A stretch of 64,000 nucleotides of DNA from Comamonas testosteroni (GCF_030505195.1 NZ_CP129672.1:5428501-5492500), one strand, 5' to 3'; positions 53,843 through 62,897 are shown, counted from the first letter of the stretch. Program-made: numbers and translations. Notes: generated from the letters alone by a model not told the origin.

Positions 53843-53880
53843 CAGACTGCTCCGGTGCTCCTGAAGACCGGTGCAGTCTG
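53843..53880. other. Stem-loop between phaA and phaB
   Basis: CAGACTGC-T-CCGGT (53843-53855) pairs with ACCGG-T-GCAGTCTG (53867-53880), one internal mismatch, 11-base loop, no T-run. It could trim or stabilise the mRNA end of phaA or partly terminate it. Confidence 0.6.
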
Positions 53881-54012
53881 GGAAGCCCGCTGAAGCCAGC
53901 CTCTCATCGACCCTAGGGAAGATCACGAGGTAAACCACGGCGAAAGCGGGTTCATTCGGACCTACTCGATTGCATACTGGCATGGCCAGCGTGCAGGGTG
54001 TGTGGCGTTCAA

Positions 54013-54045
54013 AACGATAAGCAATCTCTAAGAATGTTTATCGTT
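54013..54045. promoter_or_regulatory. Inverted repeat upstream of phaB
   Basis: AACGATAA (54013-54020) and TTATCGTT (54038-54045) are perfect arms. Extending by GCA/TGT gives 10 of 11 matches with an 11-base spacer. It ends 44 bases before the phaB ATG, so it overlaps a likely promoter or leader. Confidence 0.5.
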
Positions 54046-54089
54046 GATAGTGTGATCGTGAAATAACCATTGATTGACAGGAGAGATGA

Positions 54090-54827
54090 ATGGGTCAGAA
54101 AGTAGCGTACGTCACGGGAGGCATGGGCGGTATCGGTACCGCAATCTGCCAGCGTTTGCATAAGGATGGCTTCAAGGTGATCGCGGGTTGTGGACCATCG
54201 CGCGACTACCGCAAGTGGCTGGACGAGCAGGCGCAATTGGGTTTCACGTTTTATGCCTCGGTCGGCAATGTGGGGGACTGGGAATCCACCGTAGAAGCTT
54301 TCAACCGGACCAAGGCGGAGCACGGCAGCATCGATGTGCTGGTGAACAACGCGGGTATCACCCGCGACCGCATGTTCGTCAAGATGACGCCGGACGACTG
54401 GAAGTCGGTTATCGAAACCAACCTCAACTCCATGTTCAACGTCACCAAGCAGGTGGTGGCAGACATGGTGGAAAAGGGCTGGGGTCGCATCATCAACATC
54501 AGCTCGGTCAACGGCGCCAAGGGCCAGGCCGGTCAGACCAACTACTCGGCTGCCAAGGCGGGTATGCATGGCTTTACCATGGCACTGGCGCAAGAGATGG
54601 CCGCCAAGGGCGTGACCGTGAATACGGTCAGCCCAGGCTATATCGGCACTGATATGGTCAAGGCCATCCGCCCTGATGTGCTGGAAAAGATCGTGGCGGG
54701 CGTGCCCGTCAAGCGTCTGGGCGAGCCCAGCGAGATCGCTTCCATCATCTCCTGGCTGGCTTCCGAAGAGGGCAGCTACTCCACAGGTGCGGACTTTGCC
54801 GTCAACGGCGGACTGCACATGCACTAA
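54090..54827 (+). CDS. phaB: Acetoacetyl-CoA reductase
   Basis: A 245-residue short-chain dehydrogenase making (R)-3-hydroxybutyryl-CoA with NADPH. The cofactor motif is TGGMGGIG (9-16), NNAG is at 86-89, and the catalytic Ser139, Tyr152 and Lys156 lie in ISSVNGAKGQAGQTNYSAAKAG. SPGYIGTDMVKAI and SGADF-like TGADFAVNGGLHMH are typical of PhaB. AGGAGAG lies 6 bases before the ATG. The preceding 260-base gap with its own stem-loop and dyad suggests an additional promoter. Confidence 0.95.
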   Translation: MGQKVAYVTGGMGGIGTAICQRLHKDGFKVIAGCGPSRDYRKWLDEQAQLGFTFYASVGNVGDWESTVEAFNRTKAEHGSIDVLVNNAGITRDRMFVKMTPDDWKSVIETNLNSMFNVTKQVVADMVEKGWGRIINISSVNGAKGQAGQTNYSAAKAGMHGFTMALAQEMAAKGVTVNTVSPGYIGTDMVKAIRPDVLEKIVAGVPVKRLGEPSEIASIISWLASEEGSYSTGADFAVNGGLHMH

Positions 54828-54847
54828 GCCTTTTCAGGCATTTGGCA

Positions 54848-54872
54848 AAAAGGAGCTTCGGCTCCTTTTTTC
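54848..54872 (+). terminator. Terminator of the pha cluster
   Basis: AAAAAGGAGC pairs with GCTCCTTTTT around a stable TTCG tetraloop, ending in six T. Confidence 0.93.
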
Positions 54873-54930
54873 ATGTCTGCTGCTTTTCTCTGCAAGCCTG
54901 TGGGCAAAGAGCGGGACGATGCTCAAATGA

Positions 54931-54959
54931 CAAAACCCGCAGAGATCAATCATGCGGGT
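54931..54959 (-). terminator. Terminator of the two-sORF transcript
   Basis: On the minus strand ACCCGCA pairs with TGCGGGT (54953-54959 with 54935-54941) and is followed by TTTTG. It ends a transcription unit that includes the two small ORFs at 55107 and 55262. Confidence 0.6.
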
Positions 54960-55106
54960 CTTGAGTTTCTGTGCCGTTTCGCAAAGCGACTGGTTGAGCG
55001 TGGGGCAGTAAGGCTTGTAGGTTTTTTGGCCTATCAGTGCCGACTGCCCGGGCACCTGGCTGCAACACACTGCGCTTTGGTCTGCACAGTGCTGCGCGGC
55101 GAGCGC

Positions 55107-55166
55107 TTAGCGCTTGCGATCGCGTTCGTCTTCGGGCCAGATGGACATGATGTTCGTGGTTTGCAT
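55107..55166 (-). CDS. 19-residue small ORF with WP-x-DERDRKR motif
   Basis: Reads MQTTNIMSIWPEDERDRKR and stops. AGGAG lies 8 bases before the ATG, as strong as for any gene in the window. Its last ten residues match positions 25-34 of the neighbouring 40-residue ORF in nine of ten places, ending exactly at the shared KR. It could be a real micro-protein, a peptide precursor or a leader peptide. The family is not recognised. Confidence 0.6.
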   Translation of the reverse strand: MQTTNIMSIWPEDERDRKR

Positions 55167-55261
55167 GGGAATCTCTCCTGTATGTCTGTTTAACGTCTGA
55201 TGGATTCAGCTCGTTGACAGCTTTTTGGAAATTTTTTACCTGTTTTTTTATCCAGTGATGA

Positions 55262-55384
55262 TCAGGCTGCAAATGCGGGGACACGCTTGCGATCGCGCTC
55301 ATCCCAGGGCCAGGCCATCAGAGACATAGCTGCTGCTGCCTTCGCAGGCTGGGCTTGGGCGGTGTCGGTAACAGTGGTGGTCAT
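55262..55384 (-). CDS. 40-residue small ORF with WP-x-DERDRKR motif
   Basis: Starts MTTTVTDTAQAQPAKAAAA, then MSLMAWPWDERDRKRVPAFAA (given in two parts: a leader of 19 residues, then the motif region) and stops. AAAGGAG lies 9 bases before the ATG. It is 95 bases upstream of the 19-residue ORF on the same strand. The motif region has conserved nucleotide sequence CGCGATCGCAAGCG as well. A candidate promoter TTGATT-N16-TACAGT lies about 45 to 80 bases upstream on the minus strand. The protein has no membrane helix or export signal that I can see. Confidence 0.65.
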   Translation of the reverse strand: MTTTVTDTAQAQPAKAAAAMSLMAWPWDERDRKRVPAFAA

Positions 55385-55563
55385 TGCAGTTCACTCCTTT
55401 GCGTGTTCAACGCCTGGCCTGAACTGTAGGTTGACAAGAAGCTGAATCAACAGCGCAAGAAAATGCAACTCACGTTTGCTGATGTTGTCAGCAGGCGCTG
55501 TACATCTTCAAAATGAATAGCGCCCTGCCAATGCTGGGCAATGGCAGGGCTTGCTTTACGGTC

Positions 55564-57612
55564 TCAGCAGGTTTCGGTGGACAGGGCTTCGATCTGCTCC
55601 GAAAGCTCCAGCCAGCGCTCTTCCAGTTGATCGATTTCAGCGTTGACGGCACTGAGCTGCTTGCCGGCTTCCACGATATCGCCACCGGACAGGCCGGGTG
55701 TGGCCAGCTTTTCTTCCAGCGCGCTGCGCTGGGCATTGAGCTTGGGCAGCGTCTTGTCGATCTGTTCCAGCTCTTTCTTGAAAGGCTTGGTCTTTTCGGC
55801 CAGTTGCTGACGCGCTGCAGCAGCCAGGCGTCGGGCTTCCCTAGGGTCGGCTGCGGTGTCGCTAAATGCTTCCAATTTAGGGGCATCTGGCGCTTTTGTC
55901 ACAATGACTTCAGGCGGATTTGGCTTGATTTCTTCCGGAGTTTGCATCTTTGGCGTGCTAGCGGCCTGCTGTTCGGCATTGCGTGCTTCTTCACGCAGGC
56001 GCTTGGACTCTTCCAGCAGATAGCGCTGGTAGTCGTCCAGGTCGCCATCGAAGGGGCCGACAACGCCGCGGCCCACCATCCAGAAGTCTTCACATACGGC
56101 GCGCAGCAGGTGGCGGTCGTGGGAGACCAGCATCACGGTGCCGTCAAAGTCGTTGAGCGCCATGGCCAACGCTTCGCGGGTGGCCAGGTCCAGGTGGTTG
56201 GTAGGCTCGTCCAGCAGCAGCAGATTGGGGCGTTGCCAGACGATCATGGCCAGCACCAGGCGGGCTTTTTCGCCGCCGCTCATGCTGCCCACAGATTGTT
56301 TGACCATGTCGCCGCTGAAGTTGAAAGTGCCCAGCCAGTTGCGCAAGTCCTGCTCGCGGCTGGCTGCAGGTGCGGCAGCGCCGAGTTCCCTGGCCAGACG
56401 TGCCATGTGCTCCAGCGGGTTCTCGCCGGGACGCAGCACGTCCAGTTCCTGCTGGGCAAAGTAGCCGATATTGAGGCCCTTGCCTTCGGTGACGGTTCCG
56501 GCCAGCGCCTTCATCTCGCGGGCGATGGTCTTGACCAGGGTCGATTTACCCTGTCCGTTGGCCCCCAGAATGCCGATGCGCTGGCCTGCCAGCACGGAGC
56601 GGTTGACGCCCCGCAAGATGGTGGTCTGCTTGCCGTCTTCGTCTTCATAGCCGAAGCTGGCATCGGTAATCGCCAGCATCGGGTTGGGCAGATTGGCGGG
56701 TTCCTTGAATTCAAAGGTGAACTCGGCTTCTGCCAGCACCGGCCCGATCTTTTCCATGCGCTCGAGTTGTTTGACCCGGCTTTGTGCCTGCTTGGCCTTG
56801 CTGGCCTTGGCCTTGAAGCGGTCAATGAACTTCTGCAGGTGAGCCATTTTTTCCTGCTGCTTGGCAAAGCTGGCCGCCTGCAGCTCCAGCTGCTGGGCGC
56901 GCAGCTCTTCAAAGCGCGAGTAATTGCCGCCGTAGCGGTTGATCTGCCCGCCCTGGATCTGCAGTGTGACGTTGGTGATGGCGTCCAGAAATTCGCGGTC
57001 GTGGCTGATGACGATCATCGTGCCGCTATAGCGCTTGAGCCAGGCCTCCAGCCAGACCAGGGCATCCAGGTCCAAGTGGTTGGTGGGTTCGTCCAGCAGC
57101 AGAAGATCGCTTGGGGCCATCAGTGCACGGGCCAGTTGCAGGCGCATGCGCCAGCCGCCCGAGAAGCTGTTGACGGGGTGATCCAGCTCGGAGACCTTGA
57201 AGCCCAGGCCCAGAATCAGGGCTTGCGCGCGCGATTCCGCATCATGTGCACCGGCATCGGCCAGATCCACATAGGCTTGGGCGATTTCCATACCATCGCC
57301 GGAGGCTTCGGCGGCAGCCAACTGGGCGTTCAGCTCGGCCAGACGGGTGTCGCCATCCAGTACGAACCGGGTGGCAGATTCGTCGGTTTCCGGCATGTGC
57401 TGGGCTACCTGTGCCATGCGCCACTGAGGAGGGATGAAAAAATCACCGCCGTCTTCGCTGATGCTGCCGTTGAGCAGGGCGAACAGGCTGGACTTGCCCG
57501 CACCGTTGCGGCCGACAAGGCCAACGGACTCTCCCGGGTTGATGGTGGTGCTGACTTGGTCGAGCAGGACTTTGGTGCCGCGGCGCAGCGTGATGTTCTT
57601 GAGACTGATCAT
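55564..57612 (-). CDS. ABC-F family ATPase (Uup/YheS-like)
   Basis: A 682-residue protein with two ABC ATPase domains and no membrane part. Domain 1 has Walker A GRNGAGKSS and signature SFSGGWRMRLQLARALM; domain 2 has GANGQGKST and signature SMSGGEKARLVLAMIVW. The linker LRAQQLELQAASFAKQQEKMAHLQKFIDRFKAKASKAKQ is the P-site tRNA-interaction motif region of ABC-F proteins, which act on the ribosome. The C-terminus is a coiled coil of about 80 residues. A less GC-rich linker (about residues 545-580) joins it to domain 2. Confidence 0.92.
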   Translation of the reverse strand: MISLKNITLRRGTKVLLDQVSTTINPGESVGLVGRNGAGKSSLFALLNGSISEDGGDFFIPPQWRMAQVAQHMPETDESATRFVLDGDTRLAELNAQLAAAEASGDGMEIAQAYVDLADAGAHDAESRAQALILGLGFKVSELDHPVNSFSGGWRMRLQLARALMAPSDLLLLDEPTNHLDLDALVWLEAWLKRYSGTMIVISHDREFLDAITNVTLQIQGGQINRYGGNYSRFEELRAQQLELQAASFAKQQEKMAHLQKFIDRFKAKASKAKQAQSRVKQLERMEKIGPVLAEAEFTFEFKEPANLPNPMLAITDASFGYEDEDGKQTTILRGVNRSVLAGQRIGILGANGQGKSTLVKTIAREMKALAGTVTEGKGLNIGYFAQQELDVLRPGENPLEHMARLARELGAAAPAASREQDLRNWLGTFNFSGDMVKQSVGSMSGGEKARLVLAMIVWQRPNLLLLDEPTNHLDLATREALAMALNDFDGTVMLVSHDRHLLRAVCEDFWMVGRGVVGPFDGDLDDYQRYLLEESKRLREEARNAEQQAASTPKMQTPEEIKPNPPEVIVTKAPDAPKLEAFSDTAADPREARRLAAAARQQLAEKTKPFKKELEQIDKTLPKLNAQRSALEEKLATPGLSGGDIVEAGKQLSAVNAEIDQLEERWLELSEQIEALSTETC

Positions 57613-57710
57613 GACTGGGGCCGATTATCCGCGAATGCCCGCAGACCCAGGAGCTTGCGGGATTGAGCAGGCTGCAGCGTGCCCCGGTCACGTCGGCTCA
57701 GTCTGAGTCT

Positions 57711-58724
57711 TCATACCGCTTGAAGCCCTATGCGCTTCATCATGGTTTCGGTAAATTTCAGCTCGTGCTCGAACGCCTGGGTATAGGCAGCGGAGTCCAG
57801 AATCTGCACCTTGCCGCCATCCATCTCCAGCATCTGGCGTACCTTGGGCTGGCTCAGCACCGCATCCATGGCGGTGCTGAGCCTGGTGGTGACGGCTTGC
57901 GGCGTGTCCCTGGGCACGGACAGGCCGCCCCAGGAGCTCAGATGTACGTTCTTCACGCCGGTTTCCTCCAGCGTGGGGACCTGGGGCAGCTTGTCGTTGC
58001 GTTGCTCGCCAGCGACTGCCAGCGGTATCAGCCTGCCGGCCTGCACATGGGGGTAGGCGACGGAAAAGATAGGGGCCGCAAACACCACCTGCTGTCCGAG
58101 CACTGCATTGACCAGGTCGGATGCCCCCTTGTAAGGCACATGCGTGGCCTTGATCTGCAGCGCCGAGAGCAGCAGCTCCACCCCCAGGTGCGACGGCGTG
58201 CCCACACCGCCAGAGGCGTAGTCGATATCGCGGGATTTGCTGGCGGCGATCAGGTCGGCCAGGCTGCGCAGTCCGGAGCCGGGGTGGACCACGAGCAGAA
58301 TGTCCGAGCGGGACATGCCCATCACATGCCTGAAATCCTTGAATACCTCAAAGCCCGGGTTTTTGTACATGCGCATGGCGGCTGCCATGGGCGAGCCTGA
58401 ATACAGCAAGGTGTAGCCGTCTGCGGCGGCGCGAGCGACCTGGCGGGCACCAATGTTGCCGCCTGCACCGGGCCGGTTTTCGATCACCACAGGCTGGCCC
58501 AGTTGCTGGCCCAGCGCCTCGGAGATGATGCGCGCGGCATTGTCCGGCCCGGTACCTGCCATATAGGGAACCACCCATTTGATGGGACGACTGGGCCAGC
58601 TCTGGGCCTGGGCGGGCAGACCCATAGTGCCCAGGCCTGCGGCGCCCAGACTTGCGCCAGCCACGCGCAGCCACTGGCGGCGCGCGCTGTTGCTGACAGA
58701 GGGGATCAAGGATTGCTTGCTCAT
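57711..58724 (-). CDS. Bug-family tripartite tricarboxylate transporter receptor
   Basis: A 337-residue periplasmic receptor. The signal has a twin-arginine NSARRQWLRVAGASLGAAGLG, ending LPAQA. The mature part begins WPSRPIKWVVPYMAGTGPDNAARII and has VVIENRPGAGGNIGARQVARAAADGYTLLY, the Bug signature. AGGAGAC lies 4 bases before ATG 58722-58724. No membrane subunits TctA/TctB lie nearby, which is common for Bug receptors. It follows acyl-CoA ligase and dehydrogenase genes, so its ligand is probably their substrate acid. Confidence 0.93.
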   Translation of the reverse strand: MSKQSLIPSVSNSARRQWLRVAGASLGAAGLGTMGLPAQAQSWPSRPIKWVVPYMAGTGPDNAARIISEALGQQLGQPVVIENRPGAGGNIGARQVARAAADGYTLLYSGSPMAAAMRMYKNPGFEVFKDFRHVMGMSRSDILLVVHPGSGLRSLADLIAASKSRDIDYASGGVGTPSHLGVELLLSALQIKATHVPYKGASDLVNAVLGQQVVFAAPIFSVAYPHVQAGRLIPLAVAGEQRNDKLPQVPTLEETGVKNVHLSSWGGLSVPRDTPQAVTTRLSTAMDAVLSQPKVRQMLEMDGGKVQILDSAAYTQAFEHELKFTETMMKRIGLQAV

Positions 58725-58762
58725 TTTGTCTCCTGTTTTTATAGCTGCCTGGTCATGTCCCG

Positions 58763-59989
58763 TCAGGGCATGAGCAGTTCCTTGGCAATGTTGTTGCGCT
58801 GGATCTCGCTGGTGCCCGTGAGTACACGGTACATGCGCAGCATGCGGAACAGAAACTCGACGCGACGTCCCTGGACAATGCCTTCGCCACCGTGGATCTG
58901 CACCGCGCGATCTGCGATGGCAAAGGCTTTTTCCGAGCAAAACAGCTTGCTCATCGAAGCCTGGGCGCGTGCATCAAGGCCAGCGTCCAGCGCGCGGGCG
59001 GTCTGGACCATCAGCGCGCGGGCGCCCATCCAGTCGGTGGCCATATCGGCCAGCATGTGCTGTATGGACTGGAACTGGGCAATGCTGCGGCCAAACTGCT
59101 GGCGGCTCAGCGCATAGTCGCGCGCGTCGCGCAGCGCGCACTGAGCCAGGCCCAGCATGGCGGGGCAGTGCAGCAGCCGGTTGACGGTAATGCGCCCCAG
59201 CGCAAGGCCCAGACCGCGGCCAGGCTCGCCAACCAGATGCGCCACGGGTACACGCACGGCGTTCAGATGAATATCGCCGGTGTGCGACTGCCCGGCCATG
59301 GTCTTGTAGCCGCTGACCACCTCCACGCCGGGGGCGGCCAGGTCCACAAAGAAGGCGCTGATCTCCCGCTCGGCGCAGCCCTCGGGGGCGGTGGATGCCA
59401 TGAGCACGGCAAGGTCGGCAAACGGTGATCCTGAGATAAAGCGCTTGCGGCCGGTCAGCACATAGTGCCCGCCTTCGCGCACAGCCCTGGTTTGCACAGC
59501 GCCTGCATCTGATCCCGCCTGGGATTCGGTCAGGGCAAAGCAGATGGCTTTTTCGGCACGCGCCACGGGCGCGATGAACTGCTCCATCTGAAAAGGCGTG
59601 GCCTTGCGCACCAGAGAGCCGATACGGGGCGGGCCGCTGAGCTCGCCCAGCACATGAGGCGCGAACGGCGAGCCGCTGGCATAGATGGCTTCCTTGATCA
59701 GCACCTGGTCCAGCACCGAGAGTTCTTCGCCGCCCATGGCGCTGGGCAGCGTCATGCCGTAGAAGCCCAGCTCGCGCGAACGCTTCCAGACCTGTTGCAG
59801 CAACTCCTTGCTGGCGCTGTTGTCATGGCTGATGCCGTGCTTTTGGGCCAGCTCTGCCAGCTCGCCCTGCAGGAAATCCTGCAGGGCTGCAATGAGCTCG
59901 GCCGCGCGCGGCGAGCCCTCAAACGGCATGGCAAGCAAGGCAGAGCTCGGGGATGGGGATGTGGTTTGCATGGGGTCTTTGGCATTCAT
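58763..59989 (-). CDS. Acyl-CoA dehydrogenase
   Basis: A 408-residue FAD acyl-CoA dehydrogenase. CFALTESQAGSDAGAVQTRAV and ISGSPFADLAVLMAST form the flavin/substrate loop, TVNRLLHCPAMLGLAQ, ALSRQQFGRSIAQFQSIQHMLADM, IHGGEGIVQGRRVEFLFRMLRMYRVLTGTSEIQRNNIAKEL close the C-terminal domain. The Glu at the usual catalytic position in the IHGGEG region is intact as family members show. One base separates the ligase stop from its ATG, with AAAGGTGA as ribosome binding site, so the two are co-translated. Confidence 0.93.
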   Translation of the reverse strand: MNAKDPMQTTSPSPSSALLAMPFEGSPRAAELIAALQDFLQGELAELAQKHGISHDNSASKELLQQVWKRSRELGFYGMTLPSAMGGEELSVLDQVLIKEAIYASGSPFAPHVLGELSGPPRIGSLVRKATPFQMEQFIAPVARAEKAICFALTESQAGSDAGAVQTRAVREGGHYVLTGRKRFISGSPFADLAVLMASTAPEGCAEREISAFFVDLAAPGVEVVSGYKTMAGQSHTGDIHLNAVRVPVAHLVGEPGRGLGLALGRITVNRLLHCPAMLGLAQCALRDARDYALSRQQFGRSIAQFQSIQHMLADMATDWMGARALMVQTARALDAGLDARAQASMSKLFCSEKAFAIADRAVQIHGGEGIVQGRRVEFLFRMLRMYRVLTGTSEIQRNNIAKELLMP

Positions 59990-59990
59990 C

Positions 59991-61604
59991 TCAGTTCACC
60001 TTTCGGCTGTGATTGGCCCAGTAGGGCGCTTGAACGGTCTTGCGCATGACCTTGCCATTCGGGTTCTTGGGCAACTGCTGCACAAACTCGATATGGCGCG
60101 GGCGCTTGAAACCACCCAGGCGCTCGGCGCAGAAGCGGTCGATGGCCTCTTTGATGCCTGCGTCGCCGAGTGTCTGCCCCTGCTTGAGCACGAGGTGGGC
60201 AGCCACGGCTTCGCCCCATTTGTCATCGGGTATGGCAAACACACAGGCGTCTTGCACCGCCGCATGCTCATGGAGCACGGCCTCCACTTCGGACGGATAG
60301 ACGTTGAAGCCACCTGAAATCACCATGTCTTTCTTGCGGTCCACGATGTAGACAAAGCCTTGCTCGTCGACACGCGCCAGGTCGCCGGTGTGATAGCGAC
60401 CGTGCTTGATCACCTCCGCCGTCAGTTCGGGGGCACGCCAGTAACCGGCAAACACGTCGGCTCCGCTGACCACGATCTCGCCCACCTCACCCTGGGGCAG
60501 GTGCCTGCCTTCGTCATCCACCACTTCCACGCAGGACTCGAGAAAAGGCCGCCCGCAGGAGGACAGCAACTCGGGCCTGGCAGCGCGGGCATAAAGATGG
60601 TCCTGCACGGTGAGCGCGCAGACGCCTGAGGTGGTTTCGCCCGCGCCATAGCCCTGGCTGAGAACTGGGCCGAACACATCCATGGCCTGAAGAATGCGGG
60701 CTGGTGCCATGGGGGCGGCGCCATAGCCTAGGCGCAGCAGATCGGGCAGAGGGCGGTAGCGGCCGGCGGTCTCTGCCAGCAGCATATTGATCATGGTCGG
60801 AACCATGAAGGTGTGGGACACGCGCAGGCTGCGCATGTCCTGCAGGAAGCGCGCAGGCTCGAAGCTGCTGAACAAGTGGACGGTGGCGCCTGTGCACAGG
60901 GTGGGCATCAGCTGCATGCCCGAGGCGTGAGTGACGGGGCCCACCAGACCCAGGGTATGACCAGGCTGCATGCCCTCGCCGCGCATCAGGAACTTGCGCA
61001 ACTGGGCCAGGCGGTTGCCGAAGGTCTGCATGGCGGCCTTGAGCGTGCCCGAAGAGCCAGAGGTGTAATGCAGCACGGCTACTTCGTGCTCATGCACGGA
61101 TACTGCTGAGAATTGCTCTGAAGCCTTTTCCAGCAATCGCTCATAGCTATTGTTTTCATTGTCGCCGAGCAGCATCAGCCGAACCTGCGGGTTGCGTAGC
61201 TGGGCGCGAAAGCTCTCGGCACGTTCCGCCGTGGTGACGATGAGGGCTGCATCGCTGTTGTCGGCTATCTCGATCACCTCACGGGGTGACAGGCGGGCGT
61301 TGAACGGAGCCTTGACCAGACCGGCCTTGTAGCAGGCCAGCTCGATTTCGACGATCTCGGTGCAGTTGGGCAGGTAGATGCCCACACGGTCACCACGCTG
61401 CAGGCCCTGAGCCAGCAAGGCATTGGCAAGGCGGTTGCTGCGCCGCTCCAGTGCGGCGTAGCTGAGGTTCTTGCTGGCGCTGGTTACCGCAAGGTGGTCG
61501 GCATACAGACGACAGCAGCGCGCAACGAGTGCACCGACATTGGATATAGGGGCGCCCGGCATAGGGGCACCCGGCTTAGTGGCCGCGGGCAAAGCAGTGG
61601 TCAT
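59991..61604 (-). CDS. Acyl-CoA synthetase (AMP-binding)
   Basis: A 537-residue adenylate-forming ligase. The P-loop is VLHYTSGSSGTLKAAMQTFGNR, and SQGYGAGETTSGVCALT, RYHTGDLARVDEQGFVYIVDRKKDMVISGGFNVYPSEVE and the C-terminal PKNPNGKVMRKTVQAP follow. It activates an organic acid to its CoA thioester for the downstream dehydrogenase. In the middle, NENNSYERLLEKASEQF is coded by sequence resembling the intergenic repeats. ATG 61602-61604 is preferred over an upstream frame end. First gene of ligase-dehydrogenase-Bug. Confidence 0.93.
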   Translation of the reverse strand: MTTALPAATKPGAPMPGAPISNVGALVARCCRLYADHLAVTSASKNLSYAALERRSNRLANALLAQGLQRGDRVGIYLPNCTEIVEIELACYKAGLVKAPFNARLSPREVIEIADNSDAALIVTTAERAESFRAQLRNPQVRLMLLGDNENNSYERLLEKASEQFSAVSVHEHEVAVLHYTSGSSGTLKAAMQTFGNRLAQLRKFLMRGEGMQPGHTLGLVGPVTHASGMQLMPTLCTGATVHLFSSFEPARFLQDMRSLRVSHTFMVPTMINMLLAETAGRYRPLPDLLRLGYGAAPMAPARILQAMDVFGPVLSQGYGAGETTSGVCALTVQDHLYARAARPELLSSCGRPFLESCVEVVDDEGRHLPQGEVGEIVVSGADVFAGYWRAPELTAEVIKHGRYHTGDLARVDEQGFVYIVDRKKDMVISGGFNVYPSEVEAVLHEHAAVQDACVFAIPDDKWGEAVAAHLVLKQGQTLGDAGIKEAIDRFCAERLGGFKRPRHIEFVQQLPKNPNGKVMRKTVQAPYWANHSRKVN

Positions 61605-61836
61605 GGGCAAGTCCTTGTTGAAGCCGCGCCGCACCGATGTGCGGCATCTGCTTGGACTGTCCCAAAACGAAGGAGATCAAGGAAATACCGTTTGTTTATC
61701 CATGGGCATCAATATTTTTGATGGATCAAGAAATCAATGACTTGCGCATGCCATGTCGAATTGCAGAGCGCCGCGCTGCGGGTTTGTCCTGTGCTGCAGA
61801 CGGCTGGCCGCTGTATTCACCGTGCTTGAATGCGCT

Positions 61837-62817
61837 CTATGCTGCAGCGTAGTCCCAGCGGGCTGGCCAGCGGCCCTCGCCGATCATGGCCTGGACCTGC
61901 AGCAGCAGGGCGTCCTGAACCACCTGTACTGCAGCATCGTGGGCGCGGCTAGGTTGGCGCGCCAGGTAGTAGCGTCGTTGCAGATCGGGGTTGCAGACTC
62001 TGGCCACGATCCAGGCGCTGTCGGCGTTCTGGGGCTGCGGGTTCTCGGCCACCGAGCAGGCGGGGCTGAAGGTAAAGCCTCCGCCGCATTGATAGAGCGA
62101 GCGAATGACACGGGCCGAGTCATGTTCGTGCACGATGTTCAGACCGAGCTGCAGATCGCTGGCGGCCTGCTCCACCGTCTGGCGTATGGAAAAGCGCCGT
62201 GACTGCAGCACCAGTGGCTGTGCTGCGGCATGGGCAAAGTCCAGGCAGGGAGTGTTTTGCGCCGTGCTGTGTCTATACAGCAGGGGCGCTACCTTGCTCT
62301 GTGCGTCATGGCCGCAGAAATAGATGGGCTCGGCGGCCATGGGCTGCACCTGCAGGCCTTGCAGACTGGCGGTGTCGACCAGAACACCCAGATCGGCGCG
62401 ACGCTCCAGCATGGCTTTTTGCACCATCAGACTGGAGTCATCGAGCACAAACACCCGTATGCGCGGGTGACTTTGGCGCAAGCCGGCAATCACCGGCCCC
62501 ATGAGCAGGCCGGTCAGCAAGAACGGCATGGCAATGCTGACCGAGCCTTCGGGCCCCATGGGCAGGCGCTGCAGGCGTTCGCACATCGCGTCGGCATCGG
62601 AGAGCAGGCGGCGCGCATCCTCATACAGCCGGGTACCTGCGGGCGTCGCCGTGACTCCCGCATGGGTACGCTCCAGCAGCTGGACGCCGAGCTCGGACTC
62701 CAGCTTCTTGATCTGCGCCGTCAGTGCCGGCTGGGCCACATAGAGCGAATGGGCCGCCCGCGAGATCGAGCCGGCCTCCAGCACGGTGATGAAGTAGCGA
62801 AGCGCACGCAGATCCAT
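61837..62817 (-). CDS. LysR-family regulator
   Basis: A 326-residue LysR regulator of the CatR/NAC-like branch. The DNA-binding domain reads LRALRYFITVLEAGSISRAAHSLYVAQPALTAQIKKLESELGVQLLERTHAGVTATPAG. The effector domain has SIAMPFLLTGLLMGPVIAGLRQSHPRIRVFVLDDSS. ATG 62815-62817 is preferred over the frame's upstream end because it opens the canonical MDLRALRYF. It is divergent from the ferritin-like gene and precedes the ligase operon on the same strand, so it might control either. Confidence 0.9.
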   Translation of the reverse strand: MDLRALRYFITVLEAGSISRAAHSLYVAQPALTAQIKKLESELGVQLLERTHAGVTATPAGTRLYEDARRLLSDADAMCERLQRLPMGPEGSVSIAMPFLLTGLLMGPVIAGLRQSHPRIRVFVLDDSSLMVQKAMLERRADLGVLVDTASLQGLQVQPMAAEPIYFCGHDAQSKVAPLLYRHSTAQNTPCLDFAHAAAQPLVLQSRRFSIRQTVEQAASDLQLGLNIVHEHDSARVIRSLYQCGGGFTFSPACSVAENPQPQNADSAWIVARVCNPDLQRRYYLARQPSRAHDAAVQVVQDALLLQVQAMIGEGRWPARWDYAAA

Positions 62818-62897
62818 GATTGCAACTCGAAAAATCAGCTTGAAAGCCGGTATGAAAGCCTGTAGAAGGCTATTTGAAGAATTGTTAGTCTCCTGTA

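Noticed and set aside
53975..54000. TGGCATGG...GTGC before phaB as a sigma-54 promoter
   Set aside because: The spacing between GG and GC is 12, not 10, so it does not fit the sigma-54 geometry.
54834..55070. 78-codon minus-strand frame after the two micro-ORFs
   Set aside because: It runs through the presumed terminator at 54931-54959 and lacks a ribosome binding site.
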